DNA of 64,000 nt, taken from positions 41,428 through 105,427 of the forward strand of contig SVTK01000009.1 in NCBI GenBank assembly GCA_015063805.1, read 5' to 3'. The notes under the pieces are model-generated. The model saw only the letters and a list, made by a program, of their open reading frames with translations. It was not told the origin of the DNA and searched no databases. How positions within the stretch are numbered: the first letter of the stretch is position 1; the number at the start of each line of letters is the position of its first letter. Positions 1 to 7,687 of the stretch are shown here, piece by piece. The DNA is from Oscillospiraceae bacterium. Lineage in GTDB: Bacteria > Bacillota > Clostridia > Oscillospirales > CAG-272. Made by a program: the position numbers and the translations under genes.

Positions 1-1
1 A

Positions 2-1105
2 GGCAAGGTTCGCACCGCTAAGGATGCAAACGGCAAGCCCGTTTCCAAGATGAAGATGTACAATGTCACCGACGGTCTCTTCGAGCCCATCATTGACAAG
101 TTCTACGAGGATCCCACCCTCATCGCTTACGGTGAGGACAACCGTGACTGGGGCGGCGCATTCGGTGTCTACAAGAAGATGACCGAGGCCATTCCCTACC
201 ACCGCTTCTTCAACTCTCCCATCTCCGAGTCTGCGATCGTCGGCTCCGCTGTGGGCTACGCAATGTGCGGCGGCCGTGCAATCGTTGAGCTGATGTACGC
301 CGACTTCATCGGCTGCGCAGGCGACGAGATCTTCAACCAGATGGCTAAGTGGCAGGCAATGTCTGCCGGCATCCTGAAGATGCCCATCGTTCTCCGCGTT
401 TCCGTGGGCTCCAAGTACGGTGCTCAGCACTCTCAGGACTGGACTGCACTCTGTGCACACATCCCCGGTCTGAAGGTTGTATTCCCCTCCACGCCTACCG
501 ATGCTAAGGGTCTGATGACCTCCGCTCTGGAAGGCACCGACCCCGTTGTCTTCTTCGAGTCTCAGAGAGTTTACGGCTTCGGCGAAGAGTTCGTTAAGGA
601 AGGTGTGCCGGTTGGCCACTTCGAGATTCCCTTCGGCGAGCCCGACGTGAAGAAGGAAGGTAAGGACGTCACCATCCTCACCATCGGCGCTGTTCTCTAC
701 CGCGCGATGGAGGCTGCCAAGATTCTCGAGGAGAAGTACGGCATCTCCGCTGAGGTCATTGACTCCCGCTCCATCGTTCCCTTCAACTATGAGAAGGTTC
801 TCGAGTCTGTCAAGAAGACCGGCAAGATCCTCATCGTGGGTGACGCTTGCGAGAGAAACTCCGTCATGCGCGACATGGCTTCCAACATCGCCGAGATGGC
901 CTTCGACTACCTGGATGGTCCTCCCGTTGTTGTGGGCTCCCGCAACTGGATCACCCCTGCATTCGAGCTGGAGAAGAGCTTCTTCCCGCAGGCTGACTGG
1001 ATCATCGACGCTCTGCACGAGAAGATCATGCCCCTGCCCGGCCACGTTGCCTCCAACAACTTTACCGACCTCGAGAAGATCGAGCGCGCAAAGAAGGGCA
1101 TCTAA
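2..1105 (+). CDS. 2-oxo acid dehydrogenase E1 component, transketolase-like beta region (5' partial)
   Basis: This is the C-terminal part of a thiamine-diphosphate-dependent 2-oxo acid dehydrogenase E1 enzyme, which decarboxylates a 2-oxo acid and passes the acyl group to the lipoyl arm of E2. The beta-subunit hallmarks are visible: a GED motif, PISE followed by a glycine-rich helix, the YADF segment and the C-terminal transketolase domain with VIDSRSI. The reading frame stays open to the left edge (through [12 protein letters not shown]), so the ATG at 50 is probably internal. The gene may be the fused alpha-beta form known in Clostridia, but only the beta part is in view. lplA follows directly, which fits a lipoyl-dependent complex. 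Which 2-oxo acid is used cannot be told. Confidence 0.85.
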   Translation, partial: GKVRTAKDANGKPVSKMKMYNVTDGLFEPIIDKFYEDPTLIAYGEDNRDWGGAFGVYKKMTEAIPYHRFFNSPISESAIVGSAVGYAMCGGRAIVELMYADFIGCAGDEIFNQMAKWQAMSAGILKMPIVLRVSVGSKYGAQHSQDWTALCAHIPGLKVVFPSTPTDAKGLMTSALEGTDPVVFFESQRVYGFGEEFVKEGVPVGHFEIPFGEPDVKKEGKDVTILTIGAVLYRAMEAAKILEEKYGISAEVIDSRSIVPFNYEKVLESVKKTGKILIVGDACERNSVMRDMASNIAEMAFDYLDGPPVVVGSRNWITPAFELEKSFFPQADWIIDALHEKIMPLPGHVASNNFTDLEKIERAKKGI

Positions 1106-1120
1106 ATTATCATACCCGAT

Positions 1121-1152
1121 GGGGGGTGCCGATTCCGGCACCCCCCATTTTT
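1121..1152 (+). terminator. Rho-independent terminator after the E1 gene
   Basis: A ten-base-pair GC-rich stem (GGGGGGTGCC paired with GGCACCCCCC) with a six-base loop is followed by a T run. It lies 15 bases after the E1 stop and just before the lplA ribosome binding site, so lplA probably depends on readthrough or on an unseen promoter. Confidence 0.85.
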
Positions 1153-1167
1153 CGTGAGGATGAAAAG

Positions 1168-2124
1168 ATGAAATATATCCGCCTGCACACCACCGATCCC
1201 TACCTGAACCTGGCCATCGAGGAATATCTCTTTGCCCACACCCGGGACGACGTGTTCATGCTTTGGCAGAACCGCCCCACCGTGGTAATCGGCAAGAATC
1301 AGAACGCCTACGCCGAAGTGAATCTGTCCTACGCTGAGGAGGCAGGCATCACCGTCAGCCGCCGCATCACCGGCGGAGGCGCGGTCTACCACGACCTGGG
1401 CAATGTCAACTACACCTTCATCACCTCGGCCGATCGTGCGGAGGCGCTGGACTATGCTTATTTCACCCGTCCCATCATCGATGCTTTGGCGGATTTGGGG
1501 CTGGTGTGTGAGCTCAGCGGGCGCAACGATCTGCTCTGCCAGGGGAAGAAGTTCTCGGGCAACGCCCAGTACTCCGCCGGCGGACGGATTCTGCATCACG
1601 GCACCCTGCTCTTCGACTCGGATACCGCCATCATGCAGCAGGTGCTCAAGATCAACCGGGAGAAGCTGGAATATCACGCCGTCAAGTCACACCAAAGCCG
1701 GGTGGTGAATCTGCGGTCGCTGATGCCCGAGCCCATCACCACCGAGGAGTTCATCGCTGCCATTGAAGCCCGGGTTGCGGCGGCCGCCGAGATCACACCC
1801 CCCCCCGAGGCCGAGGAGATCCAACGGCTGTATCAGCGGAACGCCGGTGCGGAGTGGATCTATTCCGAGCGGCGGTATCTCACCGACCACACGGTGTACC
1901 GGCAGAAAAAATATCCCTTCGGCATGGTCAAGGTGGAGATCAGGCGCAGCAAGACCAGAATCGAGGGCATCACCATTTCGGGGGATTTTTTCGGTAATGC
2001 CCCCATCGAGGAGTTGGAAGCGCAGCTGATCGGGCAGGAGGCGGGCGCGCTGTCCCCCGTTGACCCCGCACCATACATCGCCGGGATGACCTTTGACGAG
2101 CTGCAGGCTCTACTATCTGAATAA
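1168..2124 (+). CDS. lplA: Lipoate-protein ligase A
   Basis: LplA activates free lipoate with ATP and attaches it to a lysine of E2 subunits or GcvH in the cytoplasm. The family motifs are present: RRITGGGAVYHD at residues 65-76 and GKKFSGNA near 126-133 with the lipoyl-AMP-binding lysine K128. The C-terminal accessory domain follows, and the 318-residue length is normal for the family. The ATG at 1168 is chosen because GAGGA lies just upstream; an in-frame ATG at 1126 falls inside the terminator hairpin of the previous gene. The neighbour on the left is an E1 subunit of a lipoyl-dependent complex, which gives a likely user of the product. Confidence 0.93.
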   Translation: MKYIRLHTTDPYLNLAIEEYLFAHTRDDVFMLWQNRPTVVIGKNQNAYAEVNLSYAEEAGITVSRRITGGGAVYHDLGNVNYTFITSADRAEALDYAYFTRPIIDALADLGLVCELSGRNDLLCQGKKFSGNAQYSAGGRILHHGTLLFDSDTAIMQQVLKINREKLEYHAVKSHQSRVVNLRSLMPEPITTEEFIAAIEARVAAAAEITPPPEAEEIQRLYQRNAGAEWIYSERRYLTDHTVYRQKKYPFGMVKVEIRRSKTRIEGITISGDFFGNAPIEELEAQLIGQEAGALSPVDPAPYIAGMTFDELQALLSE

Positions 2125-2126
2125 AA

Positions 2127-2169
2127 GCAAAAGAAGGAGCTGCCGCAATGCGGCAGCTCCTTCTTTTGC
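2127..2169 (+). terminator. Strong terminator hairpin after lplA
   Basis: A perfect 20-bp stem with a three-base loop, beginning GCAAAAGAAGGAGC, starts two bases after the lplA stop. The U-rich arm (TTCTTTTGC) forms the 3' side. It separates lplA from the tdk operon. Confidence 0.85.
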
Positions 2170-2202
2170 GGAAATTTTTCGACATTTTGCCCAAATTTGT
2201 AC

Positions 2203-2231
2203 TTGCAGTGAAACGAAAAATATGATATAAT
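2203..2231 (+). promoter_or_regulatory. Sigma-A-type promoter of the tdk-surE nucleotide operon
   Basis: TTGCAG at 2203-2208 and TATAAT at 2226-2231 are separated by exactly 17 bases. The start of transcription would be near 2238, about 30 bases before the tdk ATG. No other promoter is obvious before surE, so this probably drives all six genes. Confidence 0.8.
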
Positions 2232-2266
2232 GAAATGATATGAGGAAAGGAAGGTGAAGAACACCC

Positions 2267-2854
2267 ATGGCAAAGCTTTACTTCAAATACGGCGCGATGG
2301 GGTCCTCCAAAACCGCCCAGGCGCTGATCACCAAGTTCAACTACGAAGAGCGCAACATGAAGGTGTGGCTGATCAAGCCCGCCCTGGATGATCGGGACGG
2401 GGAGAAGATCATTCGCTCCCGCATTGGGCTTTGGGCTGAGTGCGACACCGTGGCCCCGGAGGATAACATCCTGACGCAGTTCGCCGCCCATCACACCGAG
2501 GCCGATGTAATCATCGCCGATGAGTGCCAGTTCTTCACTGAGGCCCATATCGACCAGCTGCATCAGATCGTCAACGATTACAATATCCCCGTCATGTGCT
2601 TCGGTCTGCGCACCGACTTCCTCTGCCATCTTTTTCCCGGCAGCCGACGGCTCTTTGAGGTGGCGGAATCCATCACCGAAATCAAGACCATCTGCGCCTG
2701 CGGGGCCAAGGCTACCATCAACGCCCGGCTGGATGCCGAGATGCGGGTAGTCACCGAGGGCGACCAGATCATGCTGGGGGGCAACGACCGCTATGTTGCC
2801 ATGTGCCACAAATGCTGGCAGAAAAGAATCAAGGAACAGGAAAAACAAAAGTGA
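2267..2854 (+). CDS. tdk: Thymidine kinase (type II)
   Basis: Thymidine kinase phosphorylates thymidine with ATP for dTMP salvage. The P-loop GAMGSSKT lies at residues 9-16, the acidic DECQFF motif at 85-90, and the nucleoside-binding lasso YVAMC near 176-180. Four cysteines (143, 145, 180, 183) form the probable zinc site; the first pair is spaced C-x-C. The length of 195 residues is normal. An AGGAAGG ribosome binding site precedes the ATG. The gene opens an operon of six nucleotide-metabolism genes, and deoC follows after 10 bases. All key residues are present, so it is probably active. Confidence 0.95.
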   Translation: MAKLYFKYGAMGSSKTAQALITKFNYEERNMKVWLIKPALDDRDGEKIIRSRIGLWAECDTVAPEDNILTQFAAHHTEADVIIADECQFFTEAHIDQLHQIVNDYNIPVMCFGLRTDFLCHLFPGSRRLFEVAESITEIKTICACGAKATINARLDAEMRVVTEGDQIMLGGNDRYVAMCHKCWQKRIKEQEKQK

Positions 2855-2864
2855 GGTATAAATC

Positions 2865-3533
2865 ATGAACATCGAAACCATTCTCTCCAAGTGTGACCAC
2901 ACCCTTCTCGCCCAGAGCGCAACCTGGGACGATATCCGCGCCGTCTGCGATGACGGTATCCGCTTCGGCACCGCTTCGGTGTGCATTCCCGCCGCCTATG
3001 TGAAGGAAGCCAAGGCCTATGTGGGGGACCGCCTGGCCATCTGCACCGTCATCGGCTTCCCCAACGGCTACACCACCACTGCCGCCAAGGTATTCGAGTG
3101 CCGTGATGCCCTGGAAAACGGCGCTGACGAGATCGACACCGTCATCAATGTGGGTCACCTCAAGTCGGGCCGCCATGACGAGATCCTGGCCGAGCTGAAG
3201 GCGCTGAAGGCCGCCTGCGGTGAGAAGATCCTCAAGGTCATCATCGAGACCTGCCTGCTCACTGACGAGGAAAAGATCAAAATGTGCGAGCTGGTCACCC
3301 TCTCGGGGGCTGACTACATTAAGACCTCCACCGGCTTCTCCACCGGCGGCGCTACCCGGGAGGATGTGGCGCTCTTCGCCAAGCACATCGGTCCCAATGT
3401 CCGCATCAAGGCGGCAGGGGGCATTGCCTCCCTCGCCGATGCCGAGGATTTCATCAACCTCGGGGCTGACCGCCTGGGCACCAGCCGCATCGTCAAGATC
3501 GCCAAGCAGGAGCAGAACGCCACGGGATATTGA
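2865..3533 (+). CDS. deoC: Deoxyribose-phosphate aldolase
   Basis: DeoC splits 2-deoxyribose-5-phosphate into glyceraldehyde-3-phosphate and acetaldehyde, the last step of deoxynucleoside degradation. The Schiff-base lysine is K153 in YIKTSTGF, the second active-site lysine is K182 in IKAAGGI, and the catalytic aspartate is D91 in DEIDTVIN. The length of 222 residues is typical. It lies 10 bases after tdk with a GAGG ribosome binding site. No deoB, deoA or deoD is in the window, so the source of deoxyribose-1-phosphate and its isomerisation must lie elsewhere. Confidence 0.96.
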   Translation: MNIETILSKCDHTLLAQSATWDDIRAVCDDGIRFGTASVCIPAAYVKEAKAYVGDRLAICTVIGFPNGYTTTAAKVFECRDALENGADEIDTVINVGHLKSGRHDEILAELKALKAACGEKILKVIIETCLLTDEEKIKMCELVTLSGADYIKTSTGFSTGGATREDVALFAKHIGPNVRIKAAGGIASLADAEDFINLGADRLGTSRIVKIAKQEQNATGY

Positions 3534-3566
3534 TGGGCACATCCATCCCGTACACGGAGGTATCCC

Positions 3567-4775
3567 ATGCCAAAATATGAACGCCTCACTGAGGAACTGA
3601 CCCGCCAGATTGAAGAGGCCAACCGCACCGGGCAATTTCCCGGCGTGGCCTTTCCCGACAGTGATGTGGTCCGCCGACGCAATGTGGCCAAGGACAGTGC
3701 CACCCTTTGGCGGCCCACCTTCGTGCATGACATCGACAAAATCATGCACTGCCCCTACTACAATCGCTACACCGACAAGACCCAGGTGTTTTCCCTCTGC
3801 AAGAACGATGACATCACCCGCCGCAGTCTGCACGTACAGCTGGTGTCCCGCATCTCCCGCACCATCGGTACCGTCCTGCACCTCAATCTTGACTTGATTG
3901 AAGCCATCGCTTTGGGGCACGACCTGGGACATCCCCCCTTCGCCCACACCGGCGAGGCCTACCTGGACGAGCTGTCCTTCCGCCACACCGGACGGCACTT
4001 CTACCACAACATCCATTCGGTGCGGGTACTGGACGGCATCTTCCCCTACAACATCAGCCTGCAGACCCTCAACGGCATCGCCGCCCACAACGGCGAGATC
4101 GAGTGCGAGGAGTATTCGCCGGAACCCCTTGAGAGCTTTGCCCAGTTTGACCGCATCATCGAGGAATGCTATACCAACCCCGCCGCCGTGCAGAGCATGA
4201 TGCCCTGTACCCTGGAGGGGGCAGTGGTGCGGCTCGCCGACATCATCGCCTACCTGGGCAAGGACCGCCAGGATGCGGCCCGGGCCAAGATGGCCGAGGA
4301 GAGTATGTTCTTCAACAAGGACATCGGCTCCATCAATGCCGAGATCATCAACAACCTGGTGGTCAATGTCATCGAAAACAGCTACGGCAAGCCCTATATC
4401 AAGCTGGATGCCAAACATTTCCGCGCCCTGCGGAAGTCCCGGCTGGACAACTACCGCCGCATCTACCACTACGCTGCCTCCTTTGCGGGGCTGGACACCA
4501 CCGTCAAGCCCATGATGGGCGAGGTCTATGGCCAGCTGCTGGATGACCTACGGCAGGGAAATCAGAATTCCCCCATCTTCCGTCACCACATCGACTTTGT
4601 CAACACCGTCCACTACAAACGGGAGAAGCCCTACGAGGCCTGTGATCCCCATCAGATTGTGGTGGACTATATTGCCAGCATGACCGACAATTATTTCATC
4701 GACCTGCACCGCTATCTCTTCCCGGACAGCCCGCTTCGGGTGGAGTACAGAGGCTACTTCGACGATTTCACCTGA
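3567..4775 (+). CDS. dGTP triphosphohydrolase-like HD-domain protein
   Basis: This is an HD-superfamily phosphohydrolase of the dGTPase type, which releases triphosphate from deoxynucleoside triphosphates. KTQVF near residue 71, H89, the HD pair H118-D119 in GHDLGHPPFAHTGE, a following HN, and the distal metal-ligand aspartate in RLADIIAY match the family layout. The length of 402 residues is close to other bacterial members. It has a GGAGG ribosome binding site and follows deoC by 33 bases. The neighbouring salvage genes support a role in dNTP pool control. The exact substrate among dNTPs is not readable from sequence. Confidence 0.85.
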   Translation: MPKYERLTEELTRQIEEANRTGQFPGVAFPDSDVVRRRNVAKDSATLWRPTFVHDIDKIMHCPYYNRYTDKTQVFSLCKNDDITRRSLHVQLVSRISRTIGTVLHLNLDLIEAIALGHDLGHPPFAHTGEAYLDELSFRHTGRHFYHNIHSVRVLDGIFPYNISLQTLNGIAAHNGEIECEEYSPEPLESFAQFDRIIEECYTNPAAVQSMMPCTLEGAVVRLADIIAYLGKDRQDAARAKMAEESMFFNKDIGSINAEIINNLVVNVIENSYGKPYIKLDAKHFRALRKSRLDNYRRIYHYAASFAGLDTTVKPMMGEVYGQLLDDLRQGNQNSPIFRHHIDFVNTVHYKREKPYEACDPHQIVVDYIASMTDNYFIDLHRYLFPDSPLRVEYRGYFDDFT

Positions 4776-4806
4776 CCGACGATTCATGAAAGGAACTCGC
4801 CACCCT

Positions 4807-5748
4807 ATGTTTGAATCCATTCTTCGACAGATCCGCGCCCATTCGCGCATTATTCTGCACCGTCACAAGAATCCCGACGGCGACGCGCTGGGCAGCCAGG
4901 TCGGGCTTTGGCATATTCTCCATGATTCCTTCCCGGAGAAGGAGATCTTCATGGTGGGCGATATGACGCCCCGCTATGCCTTCATCCCCGACCGTCCCAT
5001 GGATGAGTTGACCGACGAACAGTTTGCCGGCGCACTCTCCGTTATTCTCGACACCTCCGCCCGCTCGCTGATCAGCGACGAGCGCTACACCTTGGCGGCC
5101 CACACCGCCCGCATTGACCATCACATCCTTGTGGAGCAGATTGCAGAGGAAGAGGTCACCGACACCTCATCTGAGAGCTGCTGCGGCCTTGTCACCGCCT
5201 TTGCCATGGAATGCGGACTGACCGTCTCTCCGGTGGCGGCAAAGGCGCTTTACACCGGCATGATCACCGACTCGGGCCGATTCCGCTACGACTCCACCAG
5301 TTCGTCCACCTTCCGCCATGCCGCTTTTCTCATGGAGCGGGACTTTGAGACGGCGGATATCTACCGCAATCTCTATGCCGACACCCTGGCATCCATTCAG
5401 CTGCGGGCTCGCTTCACCCTCAAGATCCAAACCACCCCCCATCGGGTGGCCTACATCTACACCACCCGGGAGGAAGCGGCGGCCTATGACGCCGACTCCT
5501 TCACCCTCTCCCGGGGCATGGTGAATGTCATGTCCGAGATCCGGGGAATCGACAATTGGGTTAATTTCACCGAGACCGAGGAGGGCGTGCTCTGCGAGAT
5601 CCGTTCCAACCGCCACAACATCAACCCCATCGCCGTCAAGTACGGCGGCGGCGGGCACAAAAAGGCCAGCGGTGCCACCCTTCGGGACCGCGAGGAGGCC
5701 ATGCGCCTGCTGGACGACCTCAATGCACTCTCGGAGGTACCCCAATGA
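4807..5748 (+). CDS. nrnA: DHH/DHHA1 nanoRNase / pAp phosphatase (first copy)
   Basis: NrnA-type enzymes degrade very short RNA oligonucleotides to mononucleotides and dephosphorylate pAp. The DHH phosphoesterase motifs are intact: NPDGDALGS near residues 22-30, LDTS near 81, DHH at 104-106, and TDSGRFR. The C-terminal DHHA1 domain carries the GGGGHKKASGA substrate loop. The ATG at 4807 is preferred because AGGA lies 12 bases upstream; an in-frame ATG at 4786 lacks a ribosome binding site. The stop overlaps the start of a paralogue by four bases, so the two are translationally coupled. Confidence 0.9.
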   Translation: MFESILRQIRAHSRIILHRHKNPDGDALGSQVGLWHILHDSFPEKEIFMVGDMTPRYAFIPDRPMDELTDEQFAGALSVILDTSARSLISDERYTLAAHTARIDHHILVEQIAEEEVTDTSSESCCGLVTAFAMECGLTVSPVAAKALYTGMITDSGRFRYDSTSSSTFRHAAFLMERDFETADIYRNLYADTLASIQLRARFTLKIQTTPHRVAYIYTTREEAAAYDADSFTLSRGMVNVMSEIRGIDNWVNFTETEEGVLCEIRSNRHNINPIAVKYGGGGHKKASGATLRDREEAMRLLDDLNALSEVPQ

Positions 5749-6722
5749 ACGCCAACATGACCTTAATTTTGGACAAGATCAAAGCCTACTCCAACATTAT
5801 CATCTTCCGCCACAAGCGTCCCGACGGGGACTGCACCGGGGCCACCAAGGGGCTCCACCAGATCCTGCGGCTGACCTACCCTGAGAAGTCGGTTCTCCTG
5901 TCCAACACCGACTTCTGCGAGTATGTTTCCTTCCTCGGGGAGGAGAACTCTCCCCTGCCCGATGCGGCCTTCGCCGACGCGCTGGGCATCGTCATTGACA
6001 CCGCCACCGCCGACCGCATCTCGGATCAGCGCTTCTCCCTCTGTCGGGAGCTGATCAAGATCGACCACCACATCAACGTGGACCCCTATGCCCCCTTGGA
6101 ATGGGTGGAGGAGGAGCGCTCCTCTGCCTGCGAAATGATCGCCGCCTTCTATGATGCCTTCCGGGATGAGCTGAAGATGGACGAAATCGCCGCCACCTGC
6201 ATCTACACCGGCATGGTCACCGACTCGGGCAGATTCCGCTTCCGCTCGGTATCGGGAGACACCATGCGCCTGGCAGGAATGCTGCTGGACTGCGGCATTG
6301 ACACCGACCGCCTCTACGCCAACCTGTACATGAAGGACTTCAATGCCCTGCAGTTCCAGGCCTATATGCTCGGCCGCATCAAGCGCACTGAGAACGGGGT
6401 GGCCTACCTTCACGTCACCCGGGCCATGCAGGAGAAATTTGCCCTCTCCTTTGAGCAGGCCTGCGCCTCGGTGTCCTACATGGATGCCATCCGGGGCAGC
6501 CTGATCTGGATCGCCTTTATTGATTGCGAGGACGGCAGCATCCGTGTCCGTCTGCGCTCCCGTTTTGTCACCGTGAACGAGATCGCCTCCAAGTACCACG
6601 GCGGCGGTCACGCCTGCGCCTCGGGTGCCACCGTGGCAAACCGCGCGGAGATGCGTCGCCTGCTGGCCGATGCCGATGCGCGGCTGGGGGCGTTCAAGCA
6701 GGGAACGGAGGGCTGGCTGTGA
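5745..6722 (+). CDS. DHH/DHHA1 nanoRNase-like protein (second copy)
   Basis: This is a tandem paralogue of the preceding nanoRNase. RPDGDCTGA, VIDTAT, DHH, the TDSGRFRF motif and the DHHA1 loop GGGHACASGA are all present, so the catalytic core looks intact. The two copies are diverged over most of their length, which argues for an old duplication with separate substrates (for example pAp versus nanoRNA, or linear versus cyclic-dinucleotide-derived dinucleotides) rather than a recent copy. The start overlaps the previous stop (ATGA). The stop overlaps the GTG of surE. Confidence 0.88.
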   Translation: MNANMTLILDKIKAYSNIIIFRHKRPDGDCTGATKGLHQILRLTYPEKSVLLSNTDFCEYVSFLGEENSPLPDAAFADALGIVIDTATADRISDQRFSLCRELIKIDHHINVDPYAPLEWVEEERSSACEMIAAFYDAFRDELKMDEIAATCIYTGMVTDSGRFRFRSVSGDTMRLAGMLLDCGIDTDRLYANLYMKDFNALQFQAYMLGRIKRTENGVAYLHVTRAMQEKFALSFEQACASVSYMDAIRGSLIWIAFIDCEDGSIRVRLRSRFVTVNEIASKYHGGGHACASGATVANRAEMRRLLADADARLGAFKQGTEGWL

Positions 6723-7441
6723 AAATTCTGATCACCAACGATGACGGGATCCGCTCCCCTGCCCTGCCCAAGCTGATCCGCTTCGCTCGCCGCTTCGGCG
6801 AGGTCACCGCCGTTGCCCCCAACAAGGAGCAGAGCGGCAAAAGCCAGGCCATTGACTTCTTCCATCCCGTGAAGATCAAGGAGGTCGAACTGGCCCCCGA
6901 CATTACCGCCTACGCCATGTCTTCCACCCCTGCCGACTGCGTGCGCTTTGGCACGGTGGGTCTGGGGGTGCAGTATGATCTCCTCATTTCGGGAATCAAC
7001 TGCGGCTACAACCTGGGAGAGGATATCGTTTACTCGGGCACCATCGGTGCCATCTTCGAGGGCGCGCGCTCCGGCACGCCGGGCATTGCCCTCTCGGCCA
7101 AGGCCCATGTTTTCATGGATTCCTTCGACCACCTGGAAGCCGTCTTTGAGACCTTCCGGGAGAAGGAGCTCTTTTCCCGCAACCTTCTCTACAACGTGAA
7201 CATTCCCCCGGTGGTGCGGGGAATGCGCATCACCCGCCAGGGCGGGATCTTCTATTCCGACCGCTTTGTGAAGCGGGGAGAGAACCTCTATACCCAAGAG
7301 GGCGAACCCTCCGGCGTGCGCACCGATGATCTCTCGGTGGACATCGATGCCATCCGCGAAGGCTATATCTCCATCACCCCCCTCACCCATCACCGCACCG
7401 CGATGGATGCGTTTGAGAAGATGCAAGGGATGTTTGATTAA
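6719..7441 (+). CDS. surE: 5'/3'-nucleotidase SurE
   Basis: SurE removes phosphate from nucleoside 5'- and 3'-monophosphates. The metal-binding ITNDDG motif is at residues 5-10, the QSGKS serine near 38-42, and GINCGYNLGEDIVYSGTIGA matches the family signature. The start is the GTG at 6719, which overlaps the previous TGA; the frame is open further upstream but only inside the preceding gene. At 240 residues it is of normal size. As the last gene of the operon it would convert mononucleotides from the two nanoRNases to nucleosides, feeding tdk and phosphorolysis. Confidence 0.93.
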   Translation: MKILITNDDGIRSPALPKLIRFARRFGEVTAVAPNKEQSGKSQAIDFFHPVKIKEVELAPDITAYAMSSTPADCVRFGTVGLGVQYDLLISGINCGYNLGEDIVYSGTIGAIFEGARSGTPGIALSAKAHVFMDSFDHLEAVFETFREKELFSRNLLYNVNIPPVVRGMRITRQGGIFYSDRFVKRGENLYTQEGEPSGVRTDDLSVDIDAIREGYISITPLTHHRTAMDAFEKMQGMFD

Positions 7442-7450
7442 AAAAGAACG

Positions 7451-7670
7451 CAGGGGGACTTTTTGAAAAAAGTCCCCCTGCACCCCCAAAAACTTTCACG
7501 CATTTCTTGCAGTAACCAAAGGCACTGCCCCAACCTAACAGTCGGTACAAACTGTTTGGCTGGGGCAGTGCTTTTTGTTTCGTATAAATCAAATTCGCGA
7601 AAGTTTTCGCGGGGGATAGGGGTGCGGGGGAAGGGGGAGCCTTTTTCAAAAGGCTTCCCCTTCCCCCGCG
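7451..7670. repeat. Composite palindromic intergenic repeat, copy 1
   Basis: Two strong hairpins flank an inverted core. The left hairpin (7451-7482) has arms GCAGGGGGACTTTTT and AAGTCCCCCTGC, and the right one (7625-7670) contains GGGGGAGCC/GGCTTCCCC. Between them CCCCCAAAAACTTTCACGC faces GCGAAAGTTTTCGCGGGGG in inverted orientation, around a further hairpin GGCACTGCCCCA...TGGGGCAGTGC followed by TTTTT. The element fills the gap between convergent operons and can act as a bidirectional terminator. Copies of the same plan lie near 31.7 and 52.8 kb. Confidence 0.75.
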
Positions 7671-7687
7671 TTAAAACCGATACTCCC

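Noticed and set aside
2829..4469. A 546-codon minus-strand frame over deoC and the dGTPase-like gene
   Set aside because: Shadow frame opposite two genes with intact catalytic motifs.
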